Positions 1-8,814 of a stretch of 64,000 nt of DNA are shown in pieces. Source of the stretch: Salinicola aestuarinus (GTDB lineage: Bacteria; Pseudomonadota; Gammaproteobacteria; Pseudomonadales; Halomonadaceae). How positions within the stretch are numbered: the first letter of the stretch is position 1; the number at the start of each line of letters is the position of its first letter. The notes below the pieces were generated by a model that was given only the letters and a program-made list of their open reading frames with translations, searched no databases and had not been told where the DNA came from. The translations under genes and the position numbers were made by a program. The stretch covers positions 264,935 to 328,934 of the forward strand of contig NZ_PZJP01000017.1 of assembly GCF_003206645.1 (NCBI RefSeq), written 5' to 3'.

Positions 1-54
1 GCCCGTCGGCGTTGGACTGTCATATTTCGGTACGGCCATAGGCCGGCAACAGGC

Positions 55-342
55 TCAGTGCAGCTTGACCTTCTTCATGATCCACGGGCCCACTTTGACG
101 CCAAGCCAGACCAGCAGTGCGATCAGGATCAGCGTCAGAATCATGGAGATGGGCGCAACGATGAAGGTAGCGGCAAGCACCGCCAGCGCCACCGCTACCA
201 CCCAGCGGTCCTGATCATCACCGCTTCTTAGCGATGCCGGTAGCCAACGCGTGACCACTCGTCCCAGCATCCCCTCCCAGCTCTTGAGCGCCAGCGCCAG
301 CACCACGCCGAACACGATCAGCCAAACCACCACAATGGTCAT
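55..342 (-). CDS. small integral membrane protein, function unknown
   Basis: A 95-residue protein with a hydrophobic N-terminal helix (about residues 2-20), a short polar stretch with Arg/Asp-rich character (about 28-46) and a second long hydrophobic region (about 48-85) that can hold one or two helices; it ends in a basic tail (MKKVKLH). The topology suggests an inner-membrane protein. The start is supported by a strong ribosome-binding site, GAGGAG, seven bases upstream of the ATG. The gene is divergent from slyD and the next minus-strand gene upstream is over 700 bases away, so it is probably transcribed alone from this side. I do not recognise the family and assign no function. Confidence 0.7.
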   Translation of the reverse strand: MTIVVVWLIVFGVVLALALKSWEGMLGRVVTRWLPASLRSGDDQDRWVVAVALAVLAATFIVAPISMILTLILIALLVWLGVKVGPWIMKKVKLH

Positions 343-445
343 ACGGCTCTCCTCACCCTAACGGTCACTGTGTCTTGTCTGATCTGAAGGGTACTCACCG
401 GCCATGACCGGCGCAACTGTCGGCGAGCCCCGTTGGCGCGCGCAC

Positions 446-474
446 CTGACAGATTCCAGATGGCACGTTAAAAT
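446..474 (+). promoter_or_regulatory. sigma-70 promoter of slyD
   Basis: CTGACA at 446-451 and TAAAAT at 469-474 are separated by exactly 17 bases; each hexamer matches consensus at five of six positions. Transcription would start near 481, only two bases before the upstream in-frame ATG at 483. This favours the ATG at 507, which has its own ribosome-binding site, as the true slyD start. Confidence 0.7.
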
Positions 475-506
475 GGGATAACATGCTCAAATATGAAGGT
501 CGTCAG

Positions 507-989
507 ATGCAGATTGCACAGAATTCCGTAGTTGCGTTCCACTACAAACTCACCAACGACTCGGGCGAAGTGCTGGATAGTTCGGAAGGACGCGATCCGC
601 TGACCTACCTCCACGGTTCCGGCAACATCATCCCGGGTCTCGAGAAAGAGCTCGAAGGCTGCAACAGCGGCGACAAGCTTCAGGTTGCCGTCGAGCCGAC
701 CGAAGGCTACGGCGAAGTTCAGCCGGCACTGGTCCAGGAAGTGCCGCGTGATGCCTTCCAGGGCGTCGATGAAGTCCAGCCGGGCATGCAGTTTCAGGCG
801 CAAACCCAGGAAGGCCCGCTGATGGTCACGGTGACCAAGGTCGAGGGTGACACTGTCACTGTCGACGGCAACCATCCGCTGGCCGGCGAAAAGCTCAACT
901 TCGACGTGGAAATCACTGAAGTCCGTGAAGCCACTGAAGAAGAAGTTTCCCATGGCCATGTCCATGGTGAAGGCGGTCACGAGCACTGA
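507..989 (+). CDS. slyD: SlyD-type FKBP peptidyl-prolyl cis-trans isomerase
   Basis: A cytoplasmic FKBP-family prolyl isomerase and metallochaperone of about 160 residues. Visible are the FKBP core (YLHGSGNIIPGLEKELEG, then VDGNHPLAGEKLNF) with the insert-in-flap region between them (VQEVPRDAF...GVDEVQPGM). The C-terminal tail is His-rich (HGHVHGEGGHEH), the nickel/zinc-binding tail expected of SlyD though shorter than in E. coli. The ATG at 507 is chosen because GAAGG lies seven bases upstream and the mapped promoter makes the in-frame ATG at 483 nearly leaderless. The gene is monocistronic: its own promoter is upstream and a perfect terminator follows. In other bacteria SlyD supplies nickel to hydrogenase and urease maturation; no such genes are in this window. 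Confidence 0.93.
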   Translation: MQIAQNSVVAFHYKLTNDSGEVLDSSEGRDPLTYLHGSGNIIPGLEKELEGCNSGDKLQVAVEPTEGYGEVQPALVQEVPRDAFQGVDEVQPGMQFQAQTQEGPLMVTVTKVEGDTVTVDGNHPLAGEKLNFDVEITEVREATEEEVSHGHVHGEGGHEH

Positions 990-1032
990 AACCGCGTTCG
1001 AGCCCGATGCCCCGTGCATCGGTGCGAAACCG

Positions 1033-1060
1033 AAAAGGGCAGCCAATGGCTGCCCTTTTT
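1033..1060. terminator. bidirectional intrinsic terminator between slyD and the NlpC/P60 gene
   Basis: A perfect 12-bp stem (1033-1044 with 1048-1059) around a three-base loop. The A-run on the left and T-run on the right make it functional on both strands, which suits the two convergent genes it separates. Confidence 0.9.
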
Positions 1061-1102
1061 TATTGCTGACCGTCGCTTATGCCACCCGAGTCTTCCCCGC
1101 AC

Positions 1103-1720
1103 TCAACCTTCGTTGGATAGCGCGACACGAAGCGCCAGCTGCGTTCTTTCCATCGGTCGGCGCGCCTGCCAGTAGTAACGTCCCCAGTAAACGTTATCGA
1201 GGCGCGAGAGCTTGACGCCCTTCGATGAGGAAGCATGCAGGAAGTAGCCGTCACCCACGTAGACCCCCACATGATTGTAGGGCCCGGGCGGCTGGAAAAA
1301 GACCAGATCGCCGGCTTTGAGATCGGTACGAGAAACCCAATCCCCCTCCTGGACCTGCTCTTCCGTCGTTCGCGGCAGATCCACCGAGAACGCCTCGGTG
1401 AACACATGCTGCATCAGCGAGGAACAGTCGACACCACGACGTGACGTGCCGCCGAGCGTATAGGGCGTGCCCATCCAGCGCTCGTGCTCGTCGAGCAACG
1501 CATCACGAATAATCGCAGGCGATACCTGTGTCGGCACATAGTCGCGAGCCGAACCTGGCGCCGATCGCCGTGAATTCGAAGCGGTCGTCGACGCCGACGG
1601 GGTCTGCTGAGAGACAAGGGGAAGCGAATACTGTGCGTTAACGCGTTGTTCTTGGGGTGAGGTCGAGCAGCCCGTCAAGGTCAAGCCGACTACCAGCCCC
1701 ATGGCCATACATTTCAACAT
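1103..1720 (-). CDS. NlpC/P60 family lipoprotein, putative murein endopeptidase (MepS/Spr-like)
   Basis: A 205-residue exported lipoprotein. The N-terminus has a short hydrophobic signal ending in the lipobox LTGC at about residues 15-18, so the mature protein would be lipidated on Cys18. A Ser/Thr/Pro-rich linker is followed by an NlpC/P60 cysteine peptidase domain (about residues 75-190). The catalytic Cys lies in GVDCSS, the His in NHVGVYVG, and a further conserved His in YFLHASS. By family this enzyme cleaves D,L or D,D cross-links in peptidoglycan for cell-wall growth. GAGG lies nine bases before the ATG. The upstream gap contains two inverted repeats that could be regulatory. Confidence 0.88.
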   Translation of the reverse strand: MLKCMAMGLVVGLTLTGCSTSPQEQRVNAQYSLPLVSQQTPSASTTASNSRRSAPGSARDYVPTQVSPAIIRDALLDEHERWMGTPYTLGGTSRRGVDCSSLMQHVFTEAFSVDLPRTTEEQVQEGDWVSRTDLKAGDLVFFQPPGPYNHVGVYVGDGYFLHASSSKGVKLSRLDNVYWGRYYWQARRPMERTQLALRVALSNEG

Positions 1721-2000
1721 TCAGCGCAACCTCATTGAACTGCGAGCCGGCGCTGACGCCCTGTTTCAGCGGCGAGCAAGGCACGAAAAGCCTTTCTCGC
1801 CGAACAAATTGAGTCGCTGTGGTGGTGACACTCGAATTCAGTGTGTCACCGCCAGAGCGGCCTGCATTCGGCTCGAATCATCGATCGTTGTTCTAGGGAG
1901 AGTGATTCACAATCACGTGACGCCCCGTCGAAGACGGCGCGTAGCACACGCCGGATCATATGTCATTAAATCGGTCTTGACGACCCCGCCGCACAAAAAC
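1721..2000. other. intergenic region upstream of the NlpC/P60 gene with two inverted repeats
   Basis: No coding sequence is supported here. Two dyads stand out: an 8-bp inverted repeat at 1824-1831/1843-1850 with an 11-base spacer, and a perfect 6-bp dyad at 1902-1907/1911-1916 with a three-base spacer. They lie 104-196 bases upstream of the lipoprotein start, so they could be operators or part of the 3' end of the DUF1266 transcript. No T-run supports a classic terminator. Confidence 0.4.
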
Positions 2001-4421
2001 TCAGTGAACGCGCCGCGGTTCGCCGATCAACACATCGACGTGCATTGGCGTCCACCGCCCGCCGGTGCTGCTGAAATCCAGACTGGCCCATGGCCCTGCC
2101 AGCAGCGGATCAGCGACAAGCCAGGCATTCAATGCTTCGCGGAAACTGTTGAGAAACGCGTCGCGCTCCGGTGTGTCGTCCATGAAGAATCCGAAACCGC
2201 TGTAAAGCCCCTCCGCGTAGGCTTGCCAGCTGGCATATCGCGCACGCGCCAGACGCAACGCCGCGTCCAGGTAGCCATGTAGCTGAGCGTCGTCGACCCA
2301 GCCCAGCTCTCGCCCGGTCGTGCCCAGGTCGACCAGCTGGGCGATATCCCACGCGGTCATGTCCTCGTCATTACACTGGCAGGCGTTGTCGCGAACGCGA
2401 CGAAGGCGGGCAAGATGTACCTTCTCTTCATCACCGCAATCACCGGTCTCGAGCATGGCGATTTCGGAATCAAGGCGCCCCGGATTGAGGGTATAGGGCG
2501 CGTAATTGATTTCGTACTCCTGACGATCGCCCGCCTCGAGAAGAAAATCGAGGAATTCGAGCAGGTCCTTGGCGTTCTGGAAGGCATACTGCTGCTCGAC
2601 CCAGTCACGCAGCGACCGCCGCTCCTCCTCGCCGGCATACTGAGGCATCCGCCACGCGGCTTCGTTCAACGGCCCCGCGAGTGACAGCGCCGTAAACCTC
2701 GCCAACTGCGGTCGCGGCCCCGGCTCGCGCCACCCGCTTACGCCGCTCGCGCCGAGCCAGTGAAAACGCGAACCGGGGTCATGCCGGTGCCAGGCCAGAT
2801 CGTCGTGCAGTGCGCTCGCTTCCGCCGACTCCTCTTCGTTCAAAAGCGGACTCCATGCCGCCCAGGCAGCGAGCATGGTCGGCACATCCGCGTAGAAGCT
2901 TCCCAGCACATGCGCCAGAGACGCCGCCAGCGACTGGATATCGACCAACGCATAGCGGCCGCTGTCGGACGCCATCACCAGATAGAAGGCGTACTTTTCT
3001 GCCATGACAATCGTCGCCGCATGGTCGGCACAGGCTGACAGCCGTGAGCGGGCTCGCCCTTTCAGCGACGCGGCGCCATGGCGGGCGTCCGCCGCCAGCT
3101 GATTGAGATGGTGAGACTGTGCCGGCATCCAGAATCGTGATAGCCCGGCAATCCCTTCGTCGGCGGCGAGCCCGAGCACATGAGACAGGTAGTGTTCCGC
3201 GTCACGCCGGCGGGCGGCGTCGACCGGCTGCTGCAGATGCTGGCGCGCGGCGAGTTCGGGCTCACGAACGCTGGCGATCGCCAGCACCCACGCATCGGGC
3301 GCGGCATGATAGGCCTGAAGATCCAGGCGCGAGCGCTCGCGACGCTCTTCGTCGAGCGTCTCGTGCAGCCCCAGGCTCCACGGACTGTCCTCCGACTGCA
3401 GCAATAGCTGCCACTCCCGCTCGAACCCGCCAAGCAGATCGCGCCCTTCGCTGAGACTGCGACCCCGCTGATACGCTCGTGCCACGTCTTGCCAGTCGGC
3501 ATAGCGAGACTGCAGGAGGTCAACGGCACGCGCCGCGATGCTTTCGGCTTCTTCCTGAGAAAGCCAGCCCGCACCGTACCCCAGCCACGCCTGATCCAGC
3601 ATCCGTAGCCAATCCCACGCTGCCCACTCCAGGGGCTCACCGCGATCCACGAACGCCAACAACGTCGCCCCGTAGTCGCACTGCTCGCCGAGCGACGCGA
3701 GCCACGCCTCGGCATTTTTCGCGCCTTCGCGCTGCAGCCGCCAGCCGTCCATCTCCCAGCCGTAACGGTCCCCCTGTACGGTCAGCCACTCGATCGTCTC
3801 GAGCAGTTTGGCCCGACTGGTGACAGCGTCTTCGACCTTCAACCGCTGACGAAACGCCTGACGCTCACCGTCATGCCTCGTTAACGGCCACGCCAACACC
3901 GGCGCGACCACCGCCCTGGCACGCCAAAGATCGTCCGCCCAGGGCAAGCGTATAACCGGTGCATGAGCGTCAAGCCGCTGGGAGACCCGCTCCCAGCGCG
4001 GACCTTTACCCTGACGCTCATCGCGAAGCATCTCACCGATGAGGCGATCGAGCTCAGCGTCACCCAAGCGATTCAACTGGCGGCACCACGCGCTCAACGT
4101 GGGGGTGTCGCTGACGATGTTATGCGCGACACGCACGAACCAGCGGTCCGCGATGGACCCGTCGATCCACCCGGCCGCCACTCCCAGGGCGAGAAGTTCT
4201 AGCGCCAGCAGATTCGACAGTGCCGGTTCGCGGCGGTCGGAGACACTCTCCCAAAGGCGCCAGGCAAATTCATCGGCGTCTCCGATACGCAGCTCGGCCA
4301 GTCGGCTCGAAACGGCTTCGACGGATAGCCCGTCTCGGGGATCGGCAACGGACGGCCAGCCGCAGAGCTTCAGCTGTTGCGCCCACCACTGGAGAAGGAT
4401 GTCGTGCAAGAAAAACCTCAT
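2001..4421 (-). CDS. large DUF1266-type protein with repeated units, function unknown
   Basis: An 806-residue, Trp- and Leu-rich, probably cytoplasmic protein with no signal peptide or membrane segment. DUF1266 units are recognisable by an AWD...R/D...G-W/Y...Y-x-S/D-W pattern. One complete unit lies at about residues 200-325 (EWAAWDWLRML, GAGWLSQEEA, RYADWQDVARAYQRGR). A second lies at about 600-747 (MTAWDIAQLVDLG, LGWVDDAQL, RYASWQAYAEGLYSG). A weaker third match is near residues 51-117 (EFAWRLW, GVAAGWIDG). Ordinary DUF1266 proteins have one unit and are about a third of this length. The family has no established biochemical role. The gene is followed on the same strand by the NlpC/P60 lipoprotein after 280 bases. 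No clear ribosome-binding site precedes the ATG. Confidence 0.75.
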   Translation of the reverse strand: MRFFLHDILLQWWAQQLKLCGWPSVADPRDGLSVEAVSSRLAELRIGDADEFAWRLWESVSDRREPALSNLLALELLALGVAAGWIDGSIADRWFVRVAHNIVSDTPTLSAWCRQLNRLGDAELDRLIGEMLRDERQGKGPRWERVSQRLDAHAPVIRLPWADDLWRARAVVAPVLAWPLTRHDGERQAFRQRLKVEDAVTSRAKLLETIEWLTVQGDRYGWEMDGWRLQREGAKNAEAWLASLGEQCDYGATLLAFVDRGEPLEWAAWDWLRMLDQAWLGYGAGWLSQEEAESIAARAVDLLQSRYADWQDVARAYQRGRSLSEGRDLLGGFEREWQLLLQSEDSPWSLGLHETLDEERRERSRLDLQAYHAAPDAWVLAIASVREPELAARQHLQQPVDAARRRDAEHYLSHVLGLAADEGIAGLSRFWMPAQSHHLNQLAADARHGAASLKGRARSRLSACADHAATIVMAEKYAFYLVMASDSGRYALVDIQSLAASLAHVLGSFYADVPTMLAAWAAWSPLLNEEESAEASALHDDLAWHRHDPGSRFHWLGASGVSGWREPGPRPQLARFTALSLAGPLNEAAWRMPQYAGEEERRSLRDWVEQQYAFQNAKDLLEFLDFLLEAGDRQEYEINYAPYTLNPGRLDSEIAMLETGDCGDEEKVHLARLRRVRDNACQCNDEDMTAWDIAQLVDLGTTGRELGWVDDAQLHGYLDAALRLARARYASWQAYAEGLYSGFGFFMDDTPERDAFLNSFREALNAWLVADPLLAGPWASLDFSSTGGRWTPMHVDVLIGEPRRVH

Positions 4422-4487
4422 GAACCGAATGACGACGTCCAGCGGCGCGATAAAGCCCGCCGACGCGACGGGCTAGTATACCTCAAA

Positions 4488-4509
4488 GCCCCGCGGTAGC
4501 CGACGGGGC
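4488..4509 (-). terminator. possible weak terminator after the acyltransferase gene
   Basis: GCCCCG at 4488-4493 pairs with CGGGGC at 4504-4509, with a further CGG/CCG pairing inside. On the minus strand it is followed only by a short TTTGAGG stretch, so efficiency is doubtful. Confidence 0.4.
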
Positions 4510-4519
4510 AAGCCACTGG

Positions 4520-5815
4520 CTAACGCGGTGAGCGTTGCGCGAGTTTGTCGGTATGGGAGCGCGGAGACCGCTGCAGCAGGCGCTCCAGCAGGAAGCGGCG
4601 CACCCGCACCACGAAACGCTCCTGGAACACCACGCAGAGGGCAACGGTCATCACCAGAAAGACCGGATAGAGCCAGAGATGGAGCTCGCCGGCAGCTCCC
4701 AGGCAGGCGGAGAAGTCCGAGCTGCAAAGCGACGGATCGCCGGAGAGCACCCTTTCGACGCGGGAGAAGACCGCAAACAGCGGTACGTGAAGGGCAAACA
4801 TGGGAAGCGACGCCCCACCGAGACGAGCCGCCCAGCGCCTCACCCGCTCACTGCGTGGCTCGCCCCACTGCGCGGCCAGATAGATCAGCACGAGCTGAGC
4901 CGGGAGCAGAAGTCCGTTGTGAAGCAGGTAGTACCAGGCGTGGCCACGTCCCAGCAGATAGAGCGCCGCGGCCACGCTTAACGCGATACCCGCGAGGGCG
5001 CCGAGGCACTGGCCGGTCGTTAGCTGCCGCTGCTGGTCACGGCGTCTGGCGTAGAACGTGTAGAGAAGAATGCCGGCGGCGAACTCCGGCAAACGAATGA
5101 GCGGATTCCGATGCAGGATACCCGTCTCCGGCACACCGTAATTGGTCGTTGCGATGACAATCAGCGGAGGCACGAGATACAAAAGATTGAGCAGCAGGAT
5201 CGCACGCCGCGGCTTCTGCAGGCGTCGCAGACGCGGGGCCAGCCACGGAAACGTCAGATAAAAGAAGAATAGCGCCGAAATCGACCATGACGGCGGATTG
5301 AATGTCAGGTAGAGGGGATTCCAGGCGTGAAGCAGCGTGAAATTCAAAAGCAGATTGATCCCGGTTTCCAGCGGGCTCATCGTGTGGTTCAGACTCTTCC
5401 AGTCCGTCTGACCGATGTCATTGTTGACGTCGTACACCACGAAGCGCAGCGAAATATCGCCGTCACCCGGAGCGATCATCAAATACCCCACCAGTGCCGA
5501 GACACCCATGGCCAGCAGTAGCGCACCAATGTGGATCGGGTAGAGATTGGAGAAGCGTTTCAGCCAGAAGCTCTTGGCCGGCTCGCGCATTCGGTGCTGC
5601 TCATCCAGATAGACATGCGTCAGCAGGAATCCAGAAAGCACGAAGAACGCACTGGTCGAGAAGAAACCGATATCAGTCACGTAGTGCGACCAGGCACTAA
5701 TGGAGGGATAGCTGTGCAGGGTATGGAAGATGACGATGTAGAGGCCGAGCAGAAACCGCAACCACTCGAGTCCTATGAATCGCTCCTTGCTTCCGGCGGA
5801 CGCCGTACCAGACAT
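4520..5815 (-). CDS. acyltransferase-3 family membrane protein (OafA/NodX-like)
   Basis: A 431-residue multi-spanning inner-membrane protein of the acyltransferase-3 family, which O-acylates (often acetylates) sugars of surface polysaccharides, lipopolysaccharide or glucans. The N-terminal signature is clear: LEWLRFLLGLYIVIFHT (about residues 17-33), with the conserved His, and SAFFVLSGFLLTHVYL (about 54-69). About ten hydrophobic segments follow, and the C-terminal tail is basic. The acceptor cannot be told from sequence. The osmoregulated periplasmic glucan genes opgGH lie about 2.5 kb upstream on the same strand, separated by glsB and its terminator. Succinylation by OpgC, a relative of this family, is a known glucan modification, so a role in decorating glucans is a possibility but only an inference. 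Confidence 0.85.
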   Translation of the reverse strand: MSGTASAGSKERFIGLEWLRFLLGLYIVIFHTLHSYPSISAWSHYVTDIGFFSTSAFFVLSGFLLTHVYLDEQHRMREPAKSFWLKRFSNLYPIHIGALLLAMGVSALVGYLMIAPGDGDISLRFVVYDVNNDIGQTDWKSLNHTMSPLETGINLLLNFTLLHAWNPLYLTFNPPSWSISALFFFYLTFPWLAPRLRRLQKPRRAILLLNLLYLVPPLIVIATTNYGVPETGILHRNPLIRLPEFAAGILLYTFYARRRDQQRQLTTGQCLGALAGIALSVAAALYLLGRGHAWYYLLHNGLLLPAQLVLIYLAAQWGEPRSERVRRWAARLGGASLPMFALHVPLFAVFSRVERVLSGDPSLCSSDFSACLGAAGELHLWLYPVFLVMTVALCVVFQERFVVRVRRFLLERLLQRSPRSHTDKLAQRSPR

Positions 5816-5892
5816 TCCGTAAATCTCTCGCCAACGAAAGGAGCGCTAGTGTACCCGATTCGGTCGCGCTGAAACCCGTGCCAATCGCAAAC

Positions 5893-5922
5893 AAAGGAGC
5901 CGCGCTCGCGCGCGGCTCCTTT
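5893..5922 (-). terminator. intrinsic terminator after glsB
   Basis: A perfect 13-bp GC-rich stem (5893-5905 with 5910-5922) closes a four-base loop and is followed on the minus strand by TTTGTTT. It ends the glsB transcript just before the acyltransferase start. Confidence 0.88.
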
Positions 5923-5952
5923 AGGCGACATCGTGAACGAAACGGCGCCCTT

Positions 5953-6195
5953 TCAGGCCTTTTTCACCTTCGACACGATCCAGAGCAGCAGGATAGCGCC
6001 GACCGTCGCGACGACCAGCGAGCCGATGAAGCCGTTGGACGAGAGACCCAGCAGACTGAACAGCAGCCCGCCAAGCACCGCACCCACGATGCCCGCCACG
6101 ATGTTACCGAGGATGCCGAAGCCGCCCCCGCGCATCACTTTGCCTGCGATCCAGCCGGCGATGCCGCCGATAATCAGCCATAGAATAAAGCCCAT
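5953..6195 (-). CDS. GlsB/YeaQ/YmgE family stress-response membrane protein
   Basis: An 80-residue protein with three hydrophobic glycine-rich segments (about residues 2-18, 27-47 and 54-75) and the family hallmark GGIAGWIAGKVMRGGG near the N-terminus, with a basic end (KVKKA). Length and pattern match the GlsB/YeaQ/YmgE family (formerly transglycosylase-associated proteins), small inner-membrane proteins induced by general, acid or osmotic stress. AAGGAG seven bases before the ATG supports the start. It is monocistronic with a strong terminator. The biochemical function of the family is unresolved. Confidence 0.92.
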   Translation of the reverse strand: MGFILWLIIGGIAGWIAGKVMRGGGFGILGNIVAGIVGAVLGGLLFSLLGLSSNGFIGSLVVATVGAILLLWIVSKVKKA

Positions 6196-6321
6196 CGATT
6201 CACTCCTTGATTCTCATCGGGAACTTACCCTGCTTGGCAAGCTGCGTTTACCCTTCTAAGCGTAGTCATCCTTGGCCAATTTGCCCGCAAGCCCGGCTCA
6301 TGCAGCAAGCCGGGGCTAGCG

Positions 6322-8814
6322 CTAGAAACTCGGCACTCGCAGCGACTCCCGCGCCGGCAAACCGTAATCGTGCCAGCTGGCGTGAGCCTTGGGATCATTC
6401 CAGGCCCGAAAATGGAGTTGCGACATCATGACCGGGTCGTCCAGGAATGCCAGCCGCTCCAGATTGCCCATGGCCGCCGGCCCCTGGTAGACCGCCGCGT
6501 CGACGCGCTCCGCTCGGCGCCGTTTCAGCGGTGCCGAATTCCCATGCCGGGAGATACCGAGTGCTGCCGACAGCGCGTTCGACACCGGGTCCATCACGAC
6601 CTGAACGAAGCTCGGCGCGGGCGCCGCGGCATTCATGCGCCCGAGATGACGCACCATTCGCCGCAGCACACGCGGCGGATGCGACTCCTCGGGGATCCGG
6701 AAGAGACGCGCTCTCAGGCAGGCGCTGCCCAGCGACACGCGGCTCGACAGCGCCGACACCGGAATCGAGAGCATCATCGCGCCAACGATTGGCGACATCC
6801 ACCAGAGGAACGTCGGCTCCATCAGATAGACACCCACCGCCCAGACCGCGCCCAGGAGCGCCTGCCCCCAGTGATTGCGAATCGCATCGCCCCAGGTGGT
6901 ATCGCTGTTTTCACGTGACGGCGAACGCCACTGAATCGCCCAGCCCATCACGGAGGTCAGCACGAACCGGGTATGAAAGAGCATCCGCACCGGGGCCAGG
7001 GCCATCGAAAAGAGGGACTCCAGCACCATGCTGACCAGCAGCTTGAAGGGCCCGCCGAACTGCCGGCTCCCCTGGATCCAGATCAGGATCACGCTGAGCA
7101 CCTTGGGCAGGAAGAGCAGCGTCGCCGTCGCGCCGAACAGTCCCAGCGCCAGCGAGGGATCCCACTGCGGCCAGACCGGGAACATCATGCCGGGCTCGGG
7201 GAAGTAGTTGGGCGTACTCAGGGTATGGACTGCCAGCAACGCCGTCGACAGCACCAGAAAGAGAAACCATAGCGGCGCCGAGATATAGGACATCAGGCCG
7301 GTAAGGAACACCGCGCGGTGTACCGGGTGAATCCCTTTGGACAGAAACAGACGAAAGTTCATCAGATTGCCGTGGCACCAGCGGCGATCCCGGTTCAGCT
7401 CGTCGAGCAGATTGGGCGGCATCTCCTCATAGCTACCGTCGAGTTCGTAGGCGATCCAGACCCCCCAGCCGGCACGACGCATCAAGGCGGCCTCGACGAA
7501 GTCGTGGGAAAGAATCTCTCCCGACATCGACCCCTTGCCGGGTAAAGGGGCCAACATGCAGTGCTGCATGAAGGGCGCGACACGAATGATGGCGTTGTGC
7601 CCCCAGTAGTGAGACTCACCGAGCTGCCAGAAGTGAAGGCCTGCCGTGAACAGCGGCCCGTAGACTCGCGTGGCGAACTGCTGCATGCGGGCGTAGAGAT
7701 TGAGACGCCCCGAGGCCCGCGGAGCGGTCTGTACGATGCCCGCGTCCGGGTGAGCCTCCATCATCTGCACCAGACGCGTCAGGCAGGCCCCACTCATCAC
7801 ACTGTCAGCGTCGAGCACCAGCATGTAGCGATACAGCGCGCCCCATCGACGGGAGAAGTCGTCCAGGTTGCCGCTCTTGCGCTTCACGCGCCGCTGACGT
7901 CGGCGATAGAACACCTGACCGAACGCGTCGAGGTCACGACACAGCGCAAGCCAGGCGTGCGTTTCCTCGATGGCGATATCGGGATCGAAGGTATCGCTGA
8001 GGATGAAGACGTCGAAATGCTGGCCGTTGCCGCTCTCTCGCAACGACTCGAGGGTCGCGCGGACACCGGCAAAGACGCGTGACACATCCTCGTTGCAGAT
8101 CGGCACCAGCAGCGCGGTACGCGCCTCCTCGTCAATCGGCTCGTCGCCGACGTCAGAGTCGATCGCGTAGCGGTCCTGACCCCGCAGCAACTGGAAAAAG
8201 CCCATGAGCGCGGTCCAGAATCCGGCCGAGACCCAGGCGAAAAGCAGCACGAACAGGCCGAGGATGGTCAGCTCGAGCCACTGCTGGCCCTGGCCTGGCA
8301 GCACGGTTCGCATCTGGTTGGCCGCCAGGATGCTCTGACCGAAGATCAGCACCAGCAGCACCCAACGACGCATCGACGCCACCCACTGCCACCGGGGCGT
8401 CGGCCGCGACTCTCGCTGGCGCCGCCGAAACCCTCTTCCCATCCAGCTCTTGAACCGCTGACCACCGCGCACGAACGGATTGGTCGACCACGCCTCAGGG
8501 GCGAGCGCCGTCCGCTTCATCGCCGGCGCCGTCTGCAGTCGCGTGATGCCCTGCTCATCGGTCGTTAGCACTTCCGGGGGCGCCAGCGGCGGCTCGGCGT
8601 AAGCCAGCGCCAGGCGCCGACCGACGGACTGGGCGGCGGGGTCTTCAGGATCCACCTCATGCCCGCCGAGGGCGGCATGCAGTGAAGCCATGTCGTTGAC
8701 GTCGAGATCGCTCGCCAGCAGCCGACGCCGCTCTTCTCGATCCTGCGCCTCGAGTGCCAGCCGCTCGAGATAGAGATCGGCGGCACCCGACTGCGGCGAT
8801 TTCATCTCAGCCAT
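6322..8814 (-). CDS. opgH: glucans biosynthesis glucosyltransferase H
   Basis: An 830-residue inner-membrane processive beta-glucosyltransferase (GT2 family) that builds the beta-1,2-glucan backbone of osmoregulated periplasmic glucans from UDP-glucose. An N-terminal cytoplasmic region with basic stretches is followed by two membrane segments (about 140-205). The GT2 domain contains LVPICNED, the acceptor-binding VLDADSVMSG and the RRW motif in NRDRRWCHGN. Several membrane segments follow, then a cytoplasmic tail. It overlaps opgG by eight bases (ATGGCTGA), with no strong ribosome-binding site, so translation is probably coupled. Size and order (opgG then opgH) match the canonical mdoGH operon. 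In a halophile, glucan synthesis is expected to respond to osmolarity, but no regulatory site is evident. Confidence 0.96.
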   Translation of the reverse strand: MAEMKSPQSGAADLYLERLALEAQDREERRRLLASDLDVNDMASLHAALGGHEVDPEDPAAQSVGRRLALAYAEPPLAPPEVLTTDEQGITRLQTAPAMKRTALAPEAWSTNPFVRGGQRFKSWMGRGFRRRQRESRPTPRWQWVASMRRWVLLVLIFGQSILAANQMRTVLPGQGQQWLELTILGLFVLLFAWVSAGFWTALMGFFQLLRGQDRYAIDSDVGDEPIDEEARTALLVPICNEDVSRVFAGVRATLESLRESGNGQHFDVFILSDTFDPDIAIEETHAWLALCRDLDAFGQVFYRRRQRRVKRKSGNLDDFSRRWGALYRYMLVLDADSVMSGACLTRLVQMMEAHPDAGIVQTAPRASGRLNLYARMQQFATRVYGPLFTAGLHFWQLGESHYWGHNAIIRVAPFMQHCMLAPLPGKGSMSGEILSHDFVEAALMRRAGWGVWIAYELDGSYEEMPPNLLDELNRDRRWCHGNLMNFRLFLSKGIHPVHRAVFLTGLMSYISAPLWFLFLVLSTALLAVHTLSTPNYFPEPGMMFPVWPQWDPSLALGLFGATATLLFLPKVLSVILIWIQGSRQFGGPFKLLVSMVLESLFSMALAPVRMLFHTRFVLTSVMGWAIQWRSPSRENSDTTWGDAIRNHWGQALLGAVWAVGVYLMEPTFLWWMSPIVGAMMLSIPVSALSSRVSLGSACLRARLFRIPEESHPPRVLRRMVRHLGRMNAAAPAPSFVQVVMDPVSNALSAALGISRHGNSAPLKRRRAERVDAAVYQGPAAMGNLERLAFLDDPVMMSQLHFRAWNDPKAHASWHDYGLPARESLRVPSF

